Shown here in pieces: positions 60,414-64,000 of a DNA stretch of 64,000 nucleotides. Numbering within the stretch: position 1 is the first letter of the stretch; each line of letters starts with the position of its first letter. The translations under genes were made by a program, and so were the position numbers. The DNA is from Nocardioides sp. Root240 (GTDB taxonomy: Bacteria > Actinomycetota > Actinomycetes > Propionibacteriales > Nocardioidaceae), in contig NZ_LMIT01000016.1 in assembly GCF_001428825.1 (NCBI RefSeq), positions 146,707-210,706 of the forward strand. Direction: 5' to 3'. The notes under the pieces were generated by a model. The model saw only the letters and a list, made by a program, of their open reading frames with translations. It was not told where the DNA came from and did no database searches.

Positions 60414-61592
60414 TCAGCCCTTGATCTCCGTCCAGGCCTGGGTCCACTGGGCGTAGTTGGTGCACTGGACGTCCGTACGGCCGTCGAGGCACTTCTCGAC
60501 CGGCGTGCGCCAGAACCACAGCTGCTTGGCGTACTCCTCGTCACCGGCGTGGAAGGTCTCGCAGTGCTTCGGGTCGGTGGTCTTCTCGCACGCCTGCGGG
60601 CTGTTGGGGGCCTCACCGAAGTACTCGGTGGCCTGCGCGTTCGCCTCGGGGCTCAGGATGTAGTCCATCCACGCGTAGGCACAGTTCGGGCTCTTCGACT
60701 GCGACGAGAGCATCCAGGTGTCGTTCCACGCGGTCGCGCCCTCGGTGGGCAGCGTGACGTCGACGTCCTTGTTCTTGATGTTGTTCTTGATGACCTGCCA
60801 GGTCGTGCCGACCACGGAGTCACCGGTCTCGAAGGCCTGGATCTCCTTGAGGTAGTCCGACCAGTACTCACCGACGTACTGGCGCTGCACCTTGAGCAGG
60901 TCGACGGCCGCGGCGAGCTGGTCCTCGTCGAGGGCGTACGGGTTGGTGATGCCCAGGTCGGGCTGCGTCTTCATGAGGTAGAGCGCGGCGTCGGCGATGT
61001 AGATCGGCGAGTCGTACGCCGTGACCTTGCCCTTGTTCTTCTCGAGCTGGTCCTTCTCGAAGACCGCTCCCCACGAGGTGGGCGCGTCGACGTCCTTCTT
61101 GTTGAACATGAGCAGGTTGGCGCCGTAGCCGTGCGGGACGCCGTAGTTCTTGCCGTCCACCGAGTTCCACTCGGTGTCCTTGAGGAAGTCGTAGACGTTG
61201 GCGTAGTTCGGCACCAGGTCGGTGTTGATGGCCTGCGCCTCGTCCGACGCGATCAGGCGCAGCGACAGGTCGCCGGAGGCGGCGATCACGTCGTAGTCAC
61301 CGGACTTGGCGAGGTTGAGCGCCTCGTCCGAGGTGCCGTAGGCCTTGCTGGTGACCTCGCAGCCCGTCTTCTTCTCGAAGGCGGAGACCCAGTCGACGTT
61401 CGGGTCGTTGCTGCCGTCCTCGACGTAGCCGGGCCACGCCAGGATCGAGACCTTGCCCTCCATCTTGCCGAGCTTCTCGACCTCGTCGGTCTTCTTGTCG
61501 TCGTCGCTGCTGCCGCAGGCGGTCAGCACGGAGACCGACACCAGGGACAGGCAGGCCAGGGCCACACGGCCGCTCCGGAAGGTGGATTTCAT
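60414..61592 (-). CDS. potD: Extracellular solute-binding lipoprotein (PotD type)
   Basis: The 392-residue protein has a lipoprotein signal with lipobox LTAC near residue 26, then a linker rich in Asp/Lys. The mature part matches bacterial type 1 solute-binding proteins for spermidine/putrescine (VSILAWPGYVEDGSNDPNVD; GSGDYDVI-like KSGDYDVIAASGD). Extra Cys pairs near the C-terminus (CEKTTDPKHCE, CLDGRTDVQC) suggest disulfides. It captures the amine substrate for PotABC. Confidence 0.9.
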   Translation of the reverse strand: MKSTFRSGRVALACLSLVSVSVLTACGSSDDDKKTDEVEKLGKMEGKVSILAWPGYVEDGSNDPNVDWVSAFEKKTGCEVTSKAYGTSDEALNLAKSGDYDVIAASGDLSLRLIASDEAQAINTDLVPNYANVYDFLKDTEWNSVDGKNYGVPHGYGANLLMFNKKDVDAPTSWGAVFEKDQLEKNKGKVTAYDSPIYIADAALYLMKTQPDLGITNPYALDEDQLAAAVDLLKVQRQYVGEYWSDYLKEIQAFETGDSVVGTTWQVIKNNIKNKDVDVTLPTEGATAWNDTWMLSSQSKSPNCAYAWMDYILSPEANAQATEYFGEAPNSPQACEKTTDPKHCETFHAGDEEYAKQLWFWRTPVEKCLDGRTDVQCTNYAQWTQAWTEIKG

Positions 61593-61638
61593 GGGTGTCC
61601 GCTTTCTCTAGGGATGGTGGGGACGGGAGCTTGTCGGG

Positions 61639-62721
61639 TCAGGGGGCTGGGGTGAGGGCGACGACGTCGGCGCGCGCGAAGCGCACCGTGACCTGCTCGC
61701 CGCGGTGGCCGCTGTCGTCGAGCGAGCCGGTCGACTGCTCGAGGGCGACGAGCTCGAGGCCGTCCTCGGTGCGCAGGTGCACGCGGTTGCCGGTGCCGAG
61801 GTAGATCGTCTCGACGACGACCGCGGGGATCCGGACCTCGCCCGCGTCGGCGGACTCGGTGTCGTTCGCCGGGGTCAGGCGCAGCCGCTCCGGTCGCAGC
61901 GCGTGCTCCGCCGCGACACCGAGCAGTCGCTGGGAGGTCTCCGCGTCGAGGAGGTTCGTCGTACCGACGAAGCCGGCGACGTACGCCGAGGACGGCTGCT
62001 CGTAGATCTCCTGCGGCGTGCCGAGCTGCTGGATCCGGCCGGCGTCGAAGACGGCGATCCGGTCGCTGAGCGTCAGCGCCTCCTCCTGGTCGTGGGTGAC
62101 GAACACGAAGGTGATGCCGAGCTCGCGCTGCAGCTGCTTCAGCTCGACCTGCATCTGCTCGCGCAGCTTGAGGTCGAGGGCGCCGAGGGGCTCGTCGAGG
62201 AGCAGCACCCGCGGCTCGAGGACGATCGCCCGGGCCAGGGCGACCCGCTGGCGCTGGCCGCCGGAGAGCTGGGTCGGCCGGCGGGAGCCGAGGTGGCCGA
62301 GGCGGACCGTGTCGAGCGCCTGCTGGGCACGCTCGCGGCGCTGCTTCTTGGCCATCCCCCGCACCCGCAGCCCGTAGGCGACGTTGTCGAGGACGCTCAT
62401 GTGCGGGAAGAGCGCGTAGTCCTGGAACACGGTGTGCACGTCGCGCTCGAAGGGTGCGGCCTTCGTGACGTCGACGCCGCCGAGTTCGACGGTGCCGGCG
62501 CTGGCCGACTCGAAGCCGGCGATCAGGCGCAGGACGGTGGTCTTGCCGGAGCCCGACGGGCCGAGCATCGAGAAGAACTCGCCGTCGGCGATGTCGAGGT
62601 CGACGCCGTCGACGGCGGCCACGTCACCGAAGTGCTTCTGCAGGCCGCGCAGGCGGATCGCCGTCTGCGGGGCGCCGGTGGCGGCCGGGGCGGCGGCGGG
62701 AGGCGTGGTGGCTTGGGTCAC
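61639..62721 (-). CDS. potA: ABC transporter ATP-binding protein (PotA type)
   Basis: A 360-residue ATPase with Walker A GPSGSGKTT at 54-62, Q-loop VFQDYALFPHMS, signature LSGGQRQRVALARA, Walker B LLLDEPLGALD, and a C-terminal TOBE-type regulatory domain. It powers uptake through PotBC. The GTG start is preceded by six bases and TATGTT, so the message is leaderless. It heads the operon potADBC-gabDT. Confidence 0.92.
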   Translation of the reverse strand: MTQATTPPAAAPAATGAPQTAIRLRGLQKHFGDVAAVDGVDLDIADGEFFSMLGPSGSGKTTVLRLIAGFESASAGTVELGGVDVTKAAPFERDVHTVFQDYALFPHMSVLDNVAYGLRVRGMAKKQRRERAQQALDTVRLGHLGSRRPTQLSGGQRQRVALARAIVLEPRVLLLDEPLGALDLKLREQMQVELKQLQRELGITFVFVTHDQEEALTLSDRIAVFDAGRIQQLGTPQEIYEQPSSAYVAGFVGTTNLLDAETSQRLLGVAAEHALRPERLRLTPANDTESADAGEVRIPAVVVETIYLGTGNRVHLRTEDGLELVALEQSTGSLDDSGHRGEQVTVRFARADVVALTPAP

Positions 62722-62727
62722 ACCTAA

Positions 62728-62756
62728 AACATATGATCCCAGAGGTTATATGTCTA
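62728..62756 (-). promoter_or_regulatory. potA promoter with internal palindromic operator
   Basis: On the minus strand TAGACA (62751-62756), a 17-base spacer and TATGTT (62728-62733) form a good housekeeping promoter. The imperfect palindrome ATATGATCCC-A-GAGGTTATAT (62731-62751, spaced across the centre base 62741) fills the spacer. It is the likely binding site of the divergent GntR regulator and one of the most AT-rich stretches in the window. Confidence 0.65.
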
Positions 62757-62813
62757 GAGTCGTCTCTGTAACGTTTCCGTGACTGCACCGCACGAGCCGC
62801 CAGGAGGGTGAGG

Positions 62814-63575
62814 ATGAGCGCGACGTCCCGCCCCCGCTCGAGCCCGCGGCACGGCACCCGCACCCGCGGCGCGATCTTCGCCCCGCTCGAGGACGTCGGT
62901 CGCGCGGTCCGCGTCGAGCAGCGGCTCGCCGACGCGATCCGCTCCGGCGTGCTCCGCGACGGCGAACGGCTGCCCAGCGAGTCCGAGCTCGCCGCGATGC
63001 TCGGCGTCGCCACCGTCACCGCCCGCGAGGCGCTCGTCGCGCTGCGCGCCCAGGGCCTGATCAGCACGGTCCGCGGCCGCAACGGCGGCAGCTACGTCAC
63101 CCGCGCCAACCTCCACGACCCCGACGCCCAGGCCGCCCGGCTGGCGGCGATGTCGCGCGTCGAGCTGCGCGACCGCGGCACGCTGCACCTGGTCATCCTC
63201 ACCGGCTGCGCCGAGCTCGCCGCCGAGCTCGCCGACGAGGCCGACGTCGACCTGCTCGCCTCGCTCCTGCCCGCCGCCGACGACCACGACCCGGGCCACT
63301 GGCGCCACGCCGACGCCGAGCTGCACCTGAGCCTCGCCGCACTCAGCCAGTCGGCCCGGATGACCCGTCAGGTGGTGGCCCTCGAGGCCGACTTCGGCGC
63401 CCTGCTGCGCCAGCCGCTCGGCGATGAGGCGTTCCAGGCGTTCACGCGCACCTGCCACGAGGAGCTGCTCGCCGCGGTGCGGGCCCACGACGGAGAGGCG
63501 GCCCGGGCCGCCGTACGACGGCAGCTGGCGGGAGCGCTCGACGAGCTCGCGGTGCTGCACGCGTCGTACCGGTAG
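62814..63575 (+). CDS. GntR-family (FCD-type) transcriptional regulator
   Basis: A 253-residue regulator: N-terminal winged helix (RLPSESELAAMLGVATVTAREALVALRAQGLI, about 53-84) and an all-helical C-terminal ligand domain of the FCD/FadR group with the metal-binding type D-H-H pattern (HADAELH and CHEELLAAV). ATG at 62814 is preferred: AGGAGG lies six bases upstream, whereas GTG at 62808 would sit on that site. Divergent from the potA operon and probably its repressor, released by a pathway intermediate. Confidence 0.9.
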   Translation: MSATSRPRSSPRHGTRTRGAIFAPLEDVGRAVRVEQRLADAIRSGVLRDGERLPSESELAAMLGVATVTAREALVALRAQGLISTVRGRNGGSYVTRANLHDPDAQAARLAAMSRVELRDRGTLHLVILTGCAELAAELADEADVDLLASLLPAADDHDPGHWRHADAELHLSLAALSQSARMTRQVVALEADFGALLRQPLGDEAFQAFTRTCHEELLAAVRAHDGEAARAAVRRQLAGALDELAVLHASYR

Positions 63576-63671
63576 AGGTCATCGAGGGTGGAGTTCCTTG
63601 ACATGCGGCCGGACGTGCCGTTCGGTAGCCGAGGGGAACCGGTCCGGCTGGGCCCCGGAAGGAGTGTGTCC

Positions 63672-64000
63672 ATGGGGTCGATGGTGATCGAGGGGGCGAG
63701 CGGCTCGGCGTCGCCGGAAGCACTCGCCTGTGCCCGCGAGGTGGAGGCCTACTTCACCGGTGTCATCGAGGCGCTCGACGTGCTCCGCGCCGGCCTCGAC
63801 GAGGTCTGCCGGCGTCCCGTGCTGCCCGCGGCCGACCTGGTCGCCGCCGCACACCCGCTGACCCGCGACCTGCTCGCCGGGCTCCCCCTCTTCGGCGGCG
63901 GCTTCGTCGCCGCGCCCGGCTTCCTGGCCGACCACCACCTCTACCTCGCCTGGTGGCAGGGCGAGGAGCACCAGCTGCTGGCCCAGTCGACGGTCTCCGG
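63672..64000 (+). CDS. Unrecognised protein, cut off by the window end
   Basis: The reading frame from ATG at 63672 stays open to the end (at least 109 residues) and has AAGGAG eight bases upstream. The product is acidic and helical at first, with GGGFVAAPGFLADHHLYLAWWQ near residues 76-97. That block is reminiscent of extracellular cache-type sensor domains but I cannot assign it. A TTGACA at 63598-63603 is a possible -35 box. It may belong to the same regulon as the divergent amine operon, but nothing shows that. Confidence 0.6.
   Translation, partial: MGSMVIEGASGSASPEALACAREVEAYFTGVIEALDVLRAGLDEVCRRPVLPAADLVAAAHPLTRDLLAGLPLFGGGFVAAPGFLADHHLYLAWWQGEEHQLLAQSTVS

Noticed and set aside
1-64000. 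tRNA, rRNA, CRISPR arrays, insertion sequences or prophage genes
   Set aside because: No tRNA cloverleaf, rRNA segment, regularly spaced repeat array, transposase or phage gene was recognised on reading either strand; weak tRNA-like folds cannot be excluded without a covariance search.

Overview
The window is very GC-rich, dense with genes, and carries the conserved actinobacterial replication-origin neighbourhood. It holds dnaN-dnaA facing rpmH-rnpA-yidD-yidC-jag-rsmG-parA-parB, then trxA/trxB, a SigM-type sigma factor with its putative anti-sigma factor, a pseudokinase next to murJ, a DUF6049-type protein, cca, ino1 with a PadR regulator, a class A PBP, a GT87 protein, an alanine-racemase-fold protein and a FemX-like protein. 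Gene order, frequent GTG starts and short palindromic intergenic repeats suggest a member of the Propionibacteriales such as Nocardioides. That placement is inference; no rRNA or other marker gene is present to test it.

1-10,010 is accessory. It holds a complete ECF41 sigma-factor locus (CMD protein, sigma factor with fused SnoaL-like domain, MDR oxidoreductase), a VOC protein, a cytochrome P450, a secreted protein, a GDT1-type cation transporter behind a manganese riboswitch, an FAD amine oxidase, a CAP protein, a DoxX protein and two small divergent genes.

10,011-19,894 is a surface/signalling block on the minus strand. It contains a secreted protein of about 1,570 residues with SdrD B-type repeats and a C-terminal sortase domain, two tandem paralogous LuxR-type response regulators, and a histidine kinase with a second, degenerate kinase-like half. 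A glycine/proline-rich membrane protein follows.

20,022-32,174 is the origin region: dciA, recF, gnd, dnaN and dnaA on minus, and the rpmH-to-parB run on plus. Both gaps flanking dnaA contain DnaA-box-like sequences. Three perfect parS cores lie at the jag-rsmG junction and inside parA, with one degenerate copy after parB. gyrB/gyrA are not found next to recF-dciA.

32,190-55,631 is the envelope and redox block: acyltransferase, AlaA-type aminotransferase, GNAT, thioredoxin system with a SigR-type promoter, SigM module, pseudokinase and MurJ, CCA-adding enzyme, inositol phosphate synthase, PBP, glycosyltransferase, racemase-fold and FemX proteins.

55,800-64,000 is a GABA/polyamine unit: ABC transporter potADBC with gabD and gabT, read away from a divergent GntR regulator whose likely operator sits inside the potA promoter, plus the start of an unrecognised gene cut by the window end.

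Two themes recur. Many genes have a TANNNT box six to eight bases before the start codon, the signature of leaderless transcripts. Small dyad repeats with GGTTGAG/TCGAAAC ends sit in several gene borders.
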